The notes: a model not told the origin generated them from the letters alone. A stretch of DNA of 64,000 bases from Warburgia ugandensis (GCA_035236585.1 CP141137.1:47824057-47888056), one strand, 5' to 3'; counted from the stretch's first letter, positions 36,801-47,616 are shown. Numbers and translations: made by a program.

Positions 36801-39302
36801 AAAAATCATTGGCTTATCAAATTATCTATCGAGCCGTGAAAAAGATTCAGCAAAAGATAGAAACAAATCCACTCTTTGTTTTATGTCAAGTGATACGTGG
36901 ATCTACACAAGGAAAAGCACTTGCCATTCATTGGTTATTAGGGGCATCTTGAAAACGTCTGGGTCGAAATATGGCTTTCAAGTTAAGCTTCGAATTAGTG
37001 GATGCTGCCAAAGAGAGTGGCAATGCCATACGCAAAAAGGAAGAGACTCATAAAATGGCAGAGGCTAATAGAGCTTTTGCACATTTTTGTTAATCCATGA
37101 ACAAGATCTATATGGAATCATAGATCCATGGATCCATACATCTCGATAGAAAAAGAATTAATAGAAAAAGAAAGAATCAGAATTGATTGCTATCTTTCTC
37201 GAAACAAAGGAAAAGGAAAAGAAAGATGAAACATAAATCATGGATCAACTAAACCCTCTCGCAGGCTTGCTTAAGAATAAGAATGAGGAATCTCATGGAA
37301 ATACCATGGAATAAGTTTGATCCTATTCATGTGGATTCCTTAAATATCTCATTCCAAAAATTGAAAGTTTGAAACAATTGGGACTTTTTTGGAGATTGTA
37401 TGAAGTGACTAATTCATGATCTAGCATGTATAGAATGAAAACTTCATTCTCGATTCTACGAGAATTTTTGTGAAAGTGTTGCATTTGCTTCTATTCCATG
37501 GAAGTTTCATTTTCCTAGAGTATATCCTATTTTTTGTCCTAATTCTGCTTCTGATGATTGATTCAACCTCTGATAAAAAATATATATCTTGGTTATATTT
37601 CATCTCTTCGAAGAACTTATGATTAGCTTTTTGGGAAATTTTCAAAAGAACAATTTCAATGAAATTTTCAATTTCTTATTTTATTGTGTTCAACTCTTAT
37701 GTATTCCTCTATTCGTAGAGTACGTTGAATGTACATAAATGGCTATAACAGAGTTTTTATTATTCTTAATAGATACTCTAGGAGGAATGTTTTTATGTGG
37801 TGCTAATGATTCAATAACTATCTTTGTAGCTCCAGAATATTTTAGTTTATGCTCTTACCTATTATCTGGATATATACCAAGAGTGATGTACGGTCTAATG
37901 AAGCTACTACGAAATATTTACTCATGGGTGGGGCAAGCTCTTCTATTCTGGTTCATGGTTTCTCTTGGCTTTATGGTTCATCCAAGGGAGAAATTGAGCT
38001 TCAAGAAATAGTGAATGGTCTTATCAATACCCAAATGTATAACTCAGGAATTTCAATTTCGCGTATATTCATCACTGTAGGAATTGGGTCCAAGCTTTCC
38101 CCATATTTTATTTCTTCTATCATTTTCTGAAGTAATATGAATTCATCAAGCTGACCTCATTGTCTTAACTTTCAATTGCAAGTTTTAGCAATTTGGCTTC
38201 ATCTTACGGTATTTTGCCTTGTGACTTTATCGGACCTTCATGCTTGTTTAAAATTTGCTGGCATAAAAAAGAAGTTCACTTTTGTTTGATTGGTAAGCAG
38301 TGGACTTGAACCCACAATCTGTTGGTTGTGTAATTCATCTCTGTTTAAGGATTTATAGTTATTCTAAAGAAGTATGGTAACGTTAACACAAAGACGCATG
38401 GCACAATACTCTGTCAACTGATTCTCCAGTCAGTCCAGATCTTGCATTGGAGCAGCATAAAATTAGAATGCATGTATAAAAGCTGAGCTCCTGCTTAGCT
38501 TTTTGTTCCTCGACAAAGTGTAAAACAAATGTACCTTGGAGTGTGAGGTCTGTAAGTACATAAAATAGATCTTATGATCTAGCTACAATATATTTTCAGA
38601 AATTGCTTGATCTATTAACAGGTTTTGCCCATTCTTTATTTGCTGCCTCTCTCAGACTCCTACCATCTCGAACTCAATTCTATTTATTGGATGTTGCAGC
38701 CATGTTAGCATACAAAACAGTTTCTGGAACCAAAAATTTCAAAAAGACTGTGCATCTTGCAATGCAGTTCCTTGCTTTCTTTCTGGGCCTTATTGGCATA
38801 TGGGCAGCTTTGAAGTTCCACAATGATAAAGGCATTGACAATTTCTACAGTCTGCACTCATGGTTGGGTCTAGCTTGTATAATTCTATTTGGCATACAGG
38901 TGAATTACATTATCCACTATTGTTGTACCGTTTTCCTTGGGTGCCAATTATGCACCATATTTATTTAATTGCTTGCGTTTTCCTGTTTTTATGCAGTTGG
39001 GCCTTGGATTTGCTACCTTTTGGTATCCTGGTGGTGCACGAAGTAGCAGAGCTGCCTTGCTGCCGTGGCATGTGTTCTTTGGTATTTATATATATGCACT
39101 TGCTGTTGCTACTACTGTTACTGGTATCGTAGAGAAGGCTACATTTCTTCAAGTCAACAATGTAATATCCCGCTACTCAACTGAAGCTTTGTTGGTTAAC
39201 TCTTTAGGCATCTTGATGGTATTTTTGGGTGGTTCTGTTATTCTTGCACTTGTTACTCCTACATATGGCAAAGGTGATGTAATCAGAGGAGGGACTGAGT
39301 AG
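23133..39302 (+). CDS. Cytochrome b561, transmembrane ascorbate-dependent reductase (4 exons)
   Basis: Exons 23133-23279, 27014-27062, 38700-38899 and 38997-39302 join in frame through GT-AG introns into 233 residues. The protein passes electrons from cytosolic ascorbate across a membrane (tonoplast or similar) to monodehydroascorbate or ferric chelates. Six hydrophobic helices are evident. The four haem-binding histidines are present: His51 (VHPV), His84 (VHLAM), His118 (SLHSWLG) and His157 (PWHVFFG). The family motif ALKFH and WYPGG are intact. The length equals that of Arabidopsis relatives, and I see no stop or frameshift. The ATG at 23133 matches the family N-terminus MAVPV. Introns are 3.7 kb, 11.6 kb and 97 bases; the first two are swollen by insertions. 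Confidence 0.95.
23280..27013 (+). other. b561 intron 1
   Basis: Donor gtaaat, acceptor ...catgtag. Apart from a (CT)n tract and a short (atc)n at about 25655, nothing recognisable as a transposon or gene is seen; it may hold old unrecognised insertions. Confidence 0.8.
24794..24872. repeat. (CT)n microsatellite in b561 intron 1
   Basis: About 39 uninterrupted CT units. Confidence 0.97.
27014..27062 (+). CDS. Cytochrome b561 exon 2 (49-nt micro-exon)
   Basis: Encodes [16 protein letters not shown] plus the first base of the next Ala codon. It is flanked by ...catgtag and gtgaac. It restores the haem-ligand His51 and joins exon 1 (phase 0) to exon 3 (which begins with two bases of a codon). 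It is easily missed because of its size and the long introns. Confidence 0.93.
27461..27903 (-). repeat. 3' LTR of the composite gypsy element
   Basis: On the minus strand it starts tgttacattctgctgcatc and ends ttttctatca. Nearly the full length matches the other LTR apart from a (CCCTCT)n length difference. TSD GTGTG lies immediately left. Confidence 0.88.
27920..28260 (-). repeat. Tandemly duplicated gypsy chromodomain tail
   Basis: Two copies of a unit of about 180 bases encode [19 protein letters not shown] followed by [15 protein letters not shown], the shape of the chromodomain and end of pol in plant chromoviruses (LIQW, TWE, LEDKV). They are separated by a C-rich (ccccac)n stretch. 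Copies differ by a few bases. Confidence 0.8.
28262..28522 (-). repeat. Single copia LTR (3')
   Basis: Begins tgttggatatgttagg after a gagagggag polypurine tract. It contains a (TA)n stretch at about 28283-28304. The distal end is uncertain because it runs into the duplicated gypsy segment. Confidence 0.65.
28530..29030 (-). pseudogene. copia RNase H C-terminus
   Basis: The 93-codon frame at 28530-28811 reads [35 protein letters not shown] and [18 protein letters not shown], the end of copia RNase H. Confidence 0.9.
29240..30636 (-). pseudogene. copia hinge and reverse transcriptase
   Basis: The 5' part is the acidic, Ser/Asn-rich hinge. The RT segment contains [20 protein letters not shown]-type residues ([13 protein letters not shown]), [17 protein letters not shown] and the catalytic YVDDIILTG, where both Asp are intact. 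The RT N-terminal part (29740-30010) has stops. Confidence 0.9.
30640..31531 (-). pseudogene. copia GAG-pre-integrase and truncated integrase
   Basis: The 213-codon frame contains [42 protein letters not shown] and [19 protein letters not shown], all standard for copia between protease and integrase. The integrase core is mostly deleted after HSNIWDHI. Confidence 0.85.
31680..32665 (-). pseudogene. copia gag (nested element)
   Basis: Contains the UBN2-type gag core [40 protein letters not shown] and [16 protein letters not shown], followed by a zinc-knuckle remnant C-x2-C-x4-H near 31850 ([20 protein letters not shown]). Stops and frameshifts break it. Confidence 0.85.
32690..34201 (-). pseudogene. 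Gypsy gag-protease remnant
   Basis: The gag start (33950-34201) ends with [11 protein letters not shown], the usual F-x-G-x-x-P-x-G entry to the retrotransposon gag domain. Further on, a [14 protein letters not shown] zinc knuckle is readable near 33240-33300, and a protease-like segment near 33010-33050 reads [12 protein letters not shown], where D-S-G-A is usual. It ends near 32690 in a GDPTLS-like segment. Numerous stops and frameshifts are present. Confidence 0.8.
34294..34306 (-). other. Primer-binding site of the gypsy element
   Basis: The minus strand reads attggtatcaaagc next to the LTR end, one base off the usual tggtatcagagc complement of tRNA-iMet. Confidence 0.7.
34307..34765 (-). 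repeat. 5' LTR of the composite gypsy element
   Basis: Same sequence as the left LTR with scattered substitutions; its first bases are mutated (tattaca for tgttaca). Contains an expanded (ctctcc)n run at about 34508-34542. TSD GTGTG lies immediately right. Confidence 0.88.
34771..35064. other. b561 intron 2 sequence between gypsy and plastid insertion
   Basis: No feature recognised; it is continuous with the intron left of 27456 once the gypsy element is removed. Confidence 0.5.
35656..36649 (+). pseudogene. Plastid rps12 3' part (exons 2 and 3), decayed
   Basis: Exon 2 (about 35656-35887) reads as the 3' portion of ribosomal protein S12, with [10 protein letters not shown] and [11 protein letters not shown]-type residues; stops interrupt it (TGTGTGATAT, TAAGCAATAG). 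The plastid group II intron follows, and exon 3 ends gtcaaaaagccaaaataa at 36649. A SINE sits in the intron. Exon 1 of this trans-spliced gene lies elsewhere in plastids, as expected. Confidence 0.9.
36329..36514 (-). mobile_element. Au SINE inserted in plastid-derived DNA
   Basis: Flanked by a perfect 19-bp duplication (atatttgatctcatagata) at 36310-36328 and 36515-36533. On the minus strand the body starts agggaggccttagcgcaacg (tRNA-like A box), has a B box ggttcaagac, and ends ccagggctgccctttttttt, the diagnostic Au SINE layout with a T-rich tail. Confidence 0.93.
36709..37093 (+). pseudogene. Plastid rps7 copy, internally deleted
   Basis: Starts ATGTCACGTTGAGG and ends at TAA 37093. It is 385 bases against about 468 in plastids, missing roughly 83 bases in the middle (the VKARRVGGST region; VIRG joins directly to STQGKAL). 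CGA-to-TGA stops appear at the start and after GAS. It clearly derives from ribosomal protein S7. Confidence 0.93.
37416..38107 (+). pseudogene. Plastid ndhB exon 1 copy
   Basis: Encodes in broken frames the N-terminal half of NADH dehydrogenase-like subunit 2, with [10 protein letters not shown]...[12 protein letters not shown] and the GFSWLYGSS and [17 protein letters not shown] segments. It ends after a GIGSKLSP segment, before the end of exon 1. Confidence 0.93.
38108..38699. other. Distal part of b561 intron 2
   Basis: Ends with the acceptor ...ggatgttgcag. No other feature recognised. Confidence 0.6.
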
Positions 39303-39410
39303 GACACCCAGTTGTTCAGTTGATTGATGAGCAATTAGGAAACTGGGCGATACTTGTCTTTCATCTGCAGCAGTGAGGTTTATTCTTGTAAAATAACTTG
39401 AATATATAAG

Positions 39411-39416
39411 AATAAA
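39411..39416 (+). terminator. Likely poly(A) signal of cytochrome b561
   Basis: AATAAA 109 bases after the stop codon in an AT-rich 3' end; a plausible near-upstream polyadenylation element. Confidence 0.45.
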
Positions 39417-39499
39417 TTGTTATTTATACAATGATTGGATTCAAAATGTTTTGCTCTGGGTGATGCTGCCTGCTTTATCTGGTCTCATATAACTAGGTA

Positions 39500-41535
39500 C
39501 TTTTTTGAACGATAATAAAGCAAAGCTTTATTAATTAGATCGAGTTGATCTACATCATTCAAAGATAAACAAAACGCAGAACCATAGTTACCACACCCTG
39601 TAACTACAAAACAACTTGAATCCCAAATGAACCACATCCCGGGCTACTCAAAATTCACCGAGTCTGGTCCTATGATCTATAATCTCTGACCCTATGATTT
39701 GATAGTTCCATCCCTTAGCAAGGGAGTCAGCCTCATTGTTGGCATGTCTCATGTGTGGGTGAAGGAGAAATTCCTTTGATGAATCTTCATTTTAATCTGA
39801 TCCACCTTATCTCAATACATCCATGGTGGATCCTTGATCTCCCGAATCCATCTAATAATGTTCAGAGAATCACCTTTAAAGATGACATTGCTGATATTTA
39901 AATTCAAGTAAAAGTTCAACCCTTCGGTGAGAGCCCTCAATTCAGAACCATGTGAATAAGAGAAGCTTAGTGGTCCTACATAATCAACCTTTATGTTTTC
40001 CTAGTCGTCCTGATAATTCCTCCATTTCCTGCTTTTGCTTTCTCCATCAAAGTTCAACGTTGTAGAGCCCAGAGGGGGTTTCCATCTTGTTTGCTGCTTG
40101 ATTTTAGGGATTGATGTTGATCTTATTGCCTCCCACTGTGTGATGATCTCCTCCATCGTGTATCCTGTAAAATTTTTTGCTTTCATTGCCCAGATAGATG
40201 TGGTTCTGAGAACTTGATTTTGTAGTGCCAGCATTGACTTCAATCTGTCATTAAAGCATCATTAATTTCTTTCTAGCCAAATGCACCAACAAAATGCCAT
40301 CAAAACCAGCTTCCAAAGAATAGAATTTCTGATTATTATTTTGCTCAAATACCATTGACCCAGGCAACTTTAAACCGAATTAGGAAGCACCCGCTATACT
40401 CAGAACTTCTTGAATAGAATCTCCACAACCTGACGGAAAAATTGCACTCTTGAAACAAATGGTTTATCCTTTTTCGCGCTGCACAAAAAACAGAGACGAG
40501 TGAAGGATGTGTTTGTGCCAAGTGATTTTGGTTTCGGGAGCCCTTTCACGCTGCTCATTCAATGCTCAATAAACAGTCTTCATTGTGAATAACCCAGACT
40601 TGTTGCATTTCCAACAGTCTGTCGTCTTTACAGATTTTAATAACTAGTCTCCATCAAATTCAAGAAGGCGTTATATTCTCCAAGTTCAAAATCCTTGAAT
40701 TGTCTACCAAATGTGAAATTCCAAACGAAATCCAATTTTTTCATTAAAATGCAATCCTGAATTAGCCTCTATCATTGGTTTGATAATCTATAAACTCTTT
40801 GAAAATCATTCTTCAGATTTCTTCCTTCAATCCAATCATCTTGCCAAAACTTTGTGTGATTCCTTTCCTAAGCATAATCTTTGTTTCCCTCAGAAACACA
40901 TCATAATCCTTACAACAGTCTCTCCAATTTACTGACCCTTTTTGAGATTTGTTTAAGTCCAAGCCCCAGCAGTCATTGTTGCCATTTTTCTGTTTCATGA
41001 TTGTTTGCCACAGACTGCGCCTGTGATTATCCAGTGACCAAATCAACTTAAGAAGAAGAGCCCTGTTCACATCTTTAAGGCTGCTAATCCTTAAGTCTCT
41101 CTCTTGTTTTGGGATGCATGCTTCACCCCATCCAACTAGTTGATATCTTCTTGCATCTTCATCATCATCCTAGAGAAATTTTCTCTGGATCCTTTCAAGT
41201 GTAGATAGCTGTCGGAAACCTGTAGAGAGACATAAAAAGGATGAGCAGAAAGTTAGATAGGATGGCACTGATAAGGTTAATCTACCTCCGATCAATAAGC
41301 AACTCTTCTTCCAACCAGTTAATCGAATAAGGAAACTCTCTACAACCGGATCTCAAAGCGAGGTTCTTGGTTTACCAACACACAGATATTCCAAGGTACT
41401 TAGTGCAGCTAATTGGATATATGCCCTCTTCCACACCCATCCCAGCTAATCTTCCATGAGATAAAAGGAATTGCGACTCAAAGCTTCCAAAAGAATGCAT
41501 GAAAATGTTCTGTTTTCGGAAAGAATTCCTAAAAG
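39500..41535 (-). mobile_element. LINE (L1-type) 3' part
   Basis: The minus strand carries the C-terminal end of a plant LINE: RT tail (GVEEGIYPI, then zinc-finger region residues LPKQERDLRISSLKDVNRALLLKLIW) and an RNase H-like domain (PLGSTTLNFDGESKSR, VIFKGDSLNIIRWIREI). It ends with an ataaagctttgctttatta tail and a T-run on plus (A-tail on minus) at 39501-39506. The 5' half with endonuclease and catalytic RT is absent, so it is 5' truncated. Frames are broken. Confidence 0.83.
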
Positions 41536-43689
41536 GGATTAGCTGAACACTAAAAGATTATTCTCTAGAGAAAATTACAAAGGAACTGTCTACCAAGATC
41601 CAAAGGCCCTCGGGTTTGTTTCGTTTGCAGGAAACACATGGGAACGCACCAATTTTCCATGATTTTCATTGTTTTGGTTTGAGAGGAAATGTACTTCTAG
41701 TGACAAATATAATCCTCTTTTTTTTTTCTTTTTTCAAAATTCCACTTCCCCTTTTGAGCACAAGAAATCTTAAGACTCAAAACTATTTACCTTGGGTATT
41801 GCTGGGACATTGATGATCCTAGCAACAAAATTCGAACCATCAGATGGTCTAAGCCTCCAATTTTCTTTCTTTTTGGTAAATTACTAATTCTAAGCCTCTG
41901 ATTTGATTTGTAGCCTAAAAAAAAAAATTAGAAAATAAAAGAGCAATGCCTATAGATTCTTCAATGACGAATGGTAGCATAAGTATGCAACAATACTTTT
42001 GCATGATGGCTGAATCCTAGTTGATCAGATCCATCAGTCAAATTTCTCTATCTGCACATATGTTGTCTACCAAATATCAAAGTGACTGGATAATTATAAC
42101 CTTCAAAAATTCTACTTCTCACTAGTTTTTTTCTTTTCTAAATGGTGGACACACGCACTCAAATAAAGACCCTTGAAGAATCTAGAACTCATAAGCTTCA
42201 CGATTGAGACTTACTCGTGCACCACACTCTCACAAGCACTATTTCTTGCTAGTTGATCACGGAGTGTTCATGCACAATATATCCAACCGCCCATCTCTTA
42301 TAATCAAAAGCCCATTTTTTCAAACTCTAGACTCGTCCAGTCCACATTGTCTTTGGAGCATTAATCATCCAAAGTTGGAGTCTTTAGGTAGATGAGTTTA
42401 GTCGGTCAGGGAAGTGGGCAACACTACACTAACTTGAAGTAGTCTTGCGTTATGCTATCATTTCCCTTCATCAACCGTGTCAGCTAGTAAAAGTGAGCTG
42501 TGCACTTCAGATTGGCAATTGTTAGCCCCTATTATGTCCTCTAAATCGATGAACTATCTCACTCAGTACTCGAGAATTCATCCATCGCATAACAAGCCAT
42601 GAATTAAGTTATCCCTGAATGATAATTTTGCAGCCTTACTACAAAGATAAATTATTCAACCATATGATAACATAACCCAAAATCTAAGGCTCAAAATGTA
42701 TAACTCAAGTAAGACTGCAAAGATAAGAAAATCTATCCACGAAGAACTTAATTCATGGATTAATATTCTCATGCCAATCAATCCCATACAAATTTTGGTC
42801 TTCCTTTCCAAGTTTATTAGTGTCAAAACTCAAGATGCGACACAATCCAACTTTGAAGAAACACGTAAACTCGGATTTACCCAACGGTAAAAATAAAAAT
42901 AAAAATAAAAATATATATATTTTATATTACTGACGGATATACCCACTAGTAAAAGTAGTTTTCATTTTCTAGTCGACATATTTTGATACAAGGGATTTAT
43001 TAACTCTTAGACGAGGCTGGTGACTGGTGAGGGAAGTGCTCGAACAAAGCAAAGGAAGCCAGAGCCTTCTCTCTGAATATCAAGTAGAAGAAGCTGTTTC
43101 TCTCTACAAATGTAAGTTTTTAAAGTTGCCCCCCTTTGCATGTGTGTGTGAAAAGAAATGAAAGCACGTAGAAAAGAAAATGTTGCTTAAACTGTCGTAG
43201 TCCAGTCTCTACCAATTTTTTGGAGATTCTCAAAAAAAGGCAAGGTAAGCTCTTCGGTCTTCAAAAATCCTTTATAGTTTCATTTTTTATTTTCTTCCAA
43301 GTTCTAAACACGCTAGCATAAGTTCTAAGTTTTAGAATTGGCTAGTTCTAAGTTCCACTAAGTCATATCATACTCCTACTCCTTTTTCACAAAGGCTGCA
43401 TCAAGCTCCCAATATTGTCTTTAATTACGATAAGCAGCTTATAGATATATTTGACACCTTACTAAGTATTAAAATTCAAAATTCAAAATTGTAAGATATA
43501 TTTTCTCAGCCTTTCTTTTCAGAGGCCTATCTAGCTCATTTCGTATGGGACCTAGGGAGTTTCAAATTCTATAATTTGTTTTTTCATTTGCAATATTTAT
43601 GTACCATTGTTTTTCAGAAATTTCCTGTTCTACATCTCCCATTTCTTTCCTTTTCAATGCATCATCATCATCATCATCCTATTTTTTAA
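41536..43689. other. Anonymous spacer
   Basis: No gene. A possible leader-like exon at about 43015-43113 ends ctacaaat before GTAAGTTTTT, a strong donor; it could belong to a downstream plus-strand gene but no coding exon follows. An (aaaat)n stretch lies at 42889-42912. Confidence 0.35.
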
Positions 43690-44781
43690 ACATTGAGGAT
43701 AATGTTTCACTTATGTTGGGGGTGTGAATTTTGGTCTTTTTGTAGTTGTTTTCTTATTTTAAAAAATTGATGAAAAATTAAAAAAATTTGAAAAAAAAAC
43801 TATTTTGAAAATCACTTTGAGTTTTTAAATTAGTTCCTATACAATGATGAGAATTAAATTTTTTCTGAAGTATGATCTAGATAACTTTAGTTTATTAATA
43901 GAATTGCATATGATTAAGTCATCATTTTCTAAAGTATTTCATGAAAGCTGTCTCAGATTACATCTATATACATAGTTGCATATACATAATCTAGATCGAT
44001 AAGTAGCTATAACTTAGAGATCTTAAAGAAATTCAGTGGAAACCTATAATCTAAGTTAGTTTTAGAGCTATTCATTCTTTTTTAGAGGATATAAAAGTAT
44101 TCAAATTTTTTTCAGCATGCTTAAAATAAATTTGATCCCACCAAATCTTAAATTTGACTAATTACTTGAATTATTAGAATATTACTTTTAAAATTCTAGA
44201 AGTTCATTTAATTTGATTGGTTATATGAGACCTAGGAAATGATTTAGGTCATCTTTATTGATAACCTAAAGACATAAAGCTTACTTAAAAATATTTTTAC
44301 CACTAGTCAACCCTTTTGAGCCTTTTTAATAAAGCCTTTTATTTTGTAACCCAAATTAACCTTTACCTATATTAACCTATTATAAAATTATCCATTACCT
44401 ATTTTCTTTAAAAGATAAGTTAGAGATGAATGGAGAAATACTTTTAAGTTGCAATGAAAGTAGAAAATGAATATCGAGAAAATAAATGTTCTTTAAAGAG
44501 ATACAGAAGTTGTCAAAAAAGAAAAAAGAATGAAGAATGCAGAAAAGTTTAAAAAGAAATATTCATTTTGGTACAAAGTAAAGAAGAATTCTCAACTTTA
44601 GTAGAAGATCTCTACTTATTTTTGGACAATTTTGAATACCCTATAATCTTTCTTTTCATAACCTTATCCTAAGCGTATATTTCATCCTAATATAAGACCT
44701 TATGATTCTAGGAGAATATAGTTTTGATGAGGATATGAATGGATAACTAAATTCCTTTAGTAACTCTTATTCCTTCATAAG

Positions 44782-44864
<83 letters not shown>

Positions 44865-45600
44865 TTGTATTTATTGACTCTACTCACATATAAAAAAGAG
44901 ATATATCATTTGTACCATTTATCTGAGAGTTTTATTTCTGAGTATATGTCTATTAGTGAGGATTGAGGTCTAAACATATTTCAGATAGAGTTCAAAAGTT
45001 AGAAGTATACTTAGGATAAGGATTATTGTATATGTGGACTGTACACACATTCTCTCTAAGATCTAAGCTTAATTAGAATGTATTTCGCACATGAGTAGGG
45101 TTTTGAAATTTTTGATCATTTTCATTAATATGCTAAAGTTGATAGATTTATTGAAGATAATTCTCTTAGAAAAAGTAGAAATTGACTTGAAAATTATTTT
45201 TGAAATTTTGTGGGTATATTCACTGCAAACTCTTACGAGGCTTAACTCATCCACTAGGGATAACCTAGGGGTTTAAGGGCTTGTAGCATATGCTAAATGC
45301 AAATGTGAGTACCTACAAAAATGACAGTTTATATCACTTTTAATAAAAATATCTTTTTGCATATTTTGCTCTAGATTAACAAAATGCTAGTTGGGGTGCA
45401 TGTTAAGGATCCATTATTGTATAAATTACCCTCATTTAGCATGATGTTTGATATAGTTTTAAGATTTTATTTAGAAATTTATATGAAAATTGTATATCAT
45501 TAGAAATTTTTATAATTTAATTATAATTTGGTAAATTTTTAGGGTTAGACAATGATCCAAGGTATGTATGAAATCAAATGTTGTATAGTACTAATTAAGC
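43690..45600 (+). mobile_element. Possible gypsy (Athila/Tat-like) 3' end fragment
   Basis: The segment cattgaggataatgtttcac...gttgggggtgtgaa (43690-43728) resembles the polypurine region that precedes the 3' LTR of Athila/Tat-type elements. The following AT-rich DNA has no coding sequence and could be a degraded LTR; its end is not identifiable. Confidence 0.35.
44783..44858. repeat. (AC)n microsatellite
   Basis: About 38 AC units, followed by a short TATATA. Confidence 0.97.
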
Positions 45601-45838
45601 TATTTTCTTTGTTGTATAGATGGTAGATCAAGATCCATGCAATTAGATCAATATCCTAGATCTTTGATCATGCTTAGATTAAAATGAATGGCTTAGATCA
45701 ATCCATATTATCTAGATCAAAATCAAGAAGCAAGGACTCCAGTTCAATCCTTAAGCATCAAGTCCAAACCATGGGCACAAGAGAATTGGGAATGCTAAGG
45801 AATTTGTCATGTGATGCTGGCCATGTTTAATGATGGAA

Positions 45839-45926
45839 AGTACAAAGGATGAAGAGAGAAAATAGTTTCTTAATAGGAAACTAGTACAAAGGATGAAGAG
45901 AGAAAATAGTTTCTTAATAGGAAACT
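45839..45926. repeat. Perfect 44-bp tandem duplication
   Basis: The unit agtacaaaggatgaagagag...taataggaaact occurs twice in a row at 45839-45882 and 45883-45926 without visible difference, which suggests a recent event. Confidence 0.95.
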
Positions 45927-47255
45927 AAGTTAAAATTAGAAAACTTGTTTAAGTGTTCTTGCATGATATTACCACTGACTACTATGCAATAGGAAGGGTT
46001 TGGGGGCATATGAGCCAAAAGCTAGAAAGAAATGTAAGTTTTCCAAGTCATAAATAATGTTAAGTTATTGGTTCAGTTGACAAACAAAACACTGGCTGTT
46101 TATCAGTGTTCTACTTCACTAATATCATTTGGAAAAGTAATCTTTGTCTTTTTATGGAATTGGATGGCAATAGATTTTCTCTTGTGCCATCAGTCTTCCG
46201 AGTAGAGTTACCAAATATGTTAAGAGAGCATGCAAAACTCTTTTTCTCCAAGAAATCATTTCATATACCAAACAAAACCATATTTAAAATAAAGTGAAAC
46301 TAATATGAAATTCATCCAATGCGTTTGGCAAACCTTAAGATACTAATGAGAAACTCACCTTAAATTAAGGAAAGATTGATATGAAACTCTATGCAAACCC
46401 AAACACCAGGGAAACACCTCTTTAATTAAGAATATAATTTTGGATACACCTAAGTCGAAATATTTTAGCTCTTTCCTTTGTGCTACCACTTTTCCTTTCC
46501 CACTTTTCATCTTTCACATACACTCTCATTTCTCTCTTGTTTCACTTATGTCTCTCATGTTTCCATTATGTTTCTTTTGAGCTTTTGTAAGGTTTTTTGT
46601 AATGCTTCCACATTTCTTATTTCTTGTAAGCTTTTCAAAGGTTTCTTGTAATGTTTCCAAATTTCTTATTTCTTGGTAAAAAATTTCTAGATGTTTCACA
46701 TACCATTTCTTGAATACGTTTCATGTTCAGGGAACTATGTTCCAAAGTATCAATTCAGGAGTTTCTTGTCCCCTATTTCTATTCTCCTGTACTACTTTTA
46801 CTATAACTAACTCACTGAATATTAGATATGATTCCTTAAACATTATATTGCCGATTACTTTGGTCATCTTCAACTTTAGCTCACTCGACTTTTTTGAGTT
46901 TCTTCATGGCCAACCTGTGACTCTTCTATTGCAGCTGGGGAACATTCTGAATGTCAGTCTCTTACTTAACTTGCATTAGTTGTGTTCCTACAAGTGCCAA
47001 GACTTGTGGGTCTTGTGATCTTTTCCACTGTCCTACCGGTCGATCTGATGGAGATTAGTTTTTTGCTTGGCTCCAATAGAAAAAACTGGAGATCAGTTTA
47101 TTTGACCTAGTGGTTACCAATAACCAACACCATTGAGTTATCCAGAGGATCCTATAAAACTGTTGTTTTGGAACCACAATTTATGTTTTAATTGGTCTTG
47201 TAGTACATGTTCCTCACCTTTATATTCAGAAGATATAGGTTAGGGACCTTAATTA
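45927..47255. other. Anonymous spacer before the copia element
   Basis: No coding exon found, although if the RPC4-like gene downstream were complete its upstream exons would be expected in this interval. Repeated words around catttcttatttcttg occur twice near 46610-46680. Confidence 0.4.
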
Positions 47256-47602
47256 TGTTAGTCCAGTCCCATTTGATGGTCGCTGCCTTTCAACTTTGGA
47301 GGTCGCCGACTTCAACTGTGGTGGGTGCCGCTGTTGGCTACCACCTAAGACTTTTGTGAATAATTTGTTGAAAATTAAGCTCTGAAACCCCTATAAATAG
47401 GGAGGAGCTGAAGATCAATTTAGAACATCACCCATTCCCAGTCATCCAATGTATACATCCATGTAATTCTTCTCGTGTATCATTTTATTTTATAGTGAAA
47501 TTGCTTTGCATCTCTGTGGATGTAGGCATCTTAGTCGAACCATGTAAAATTTGTGTATTTTGCGTATGCTCGATCTTGGGCGGGGACTGTAAATCCCCAA
47601 CA
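47256..47602 (+). repeat. 5' LTR of the copia element
   Basis: Contains a TATA box (cctataaatagggag, about 47389-47403) and ends ccccaaca. Confidence 0.93.
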
Positions 47603-47603
47603 A

Positions 47604-47616
47604 GTGGGATCAGAGC
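47604..47616 (+). other. Primer-binding site of the copia element
   Basis: agtgggatcagagc directly after the LTR, a variant of the tRNA-iMet-complementary tggtatcagagc. Confidence 0.75.

Larger units (their letters stand above)
35065..38107 (+). other. Nuclear plastid DNA insertion: rps12 3' exons, rps7, ndhB exon 1
   Basis: Plus-strand order spacer, rps12 exon 2, intron, exon 3, rps7, ndhB exon 1 equals the plastid inverted-repeat order. All parts carry stops, indels and transitions. It lies inside b561 intron 2, and an Au SINE has inserted into it. The left end is set where similarity to the trnV-rps12 spacer begins (cttgattcaacgttg...); the right end is within ndhB exon 1. Confidence 0.92.

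Noticed and set aside
35065-38107. Contaminating plastid contig
   Set aside because: Heavy mutation, an internal SINE with target duplication, and continuous nuclear intron on both sides show a true nuclear insertion.
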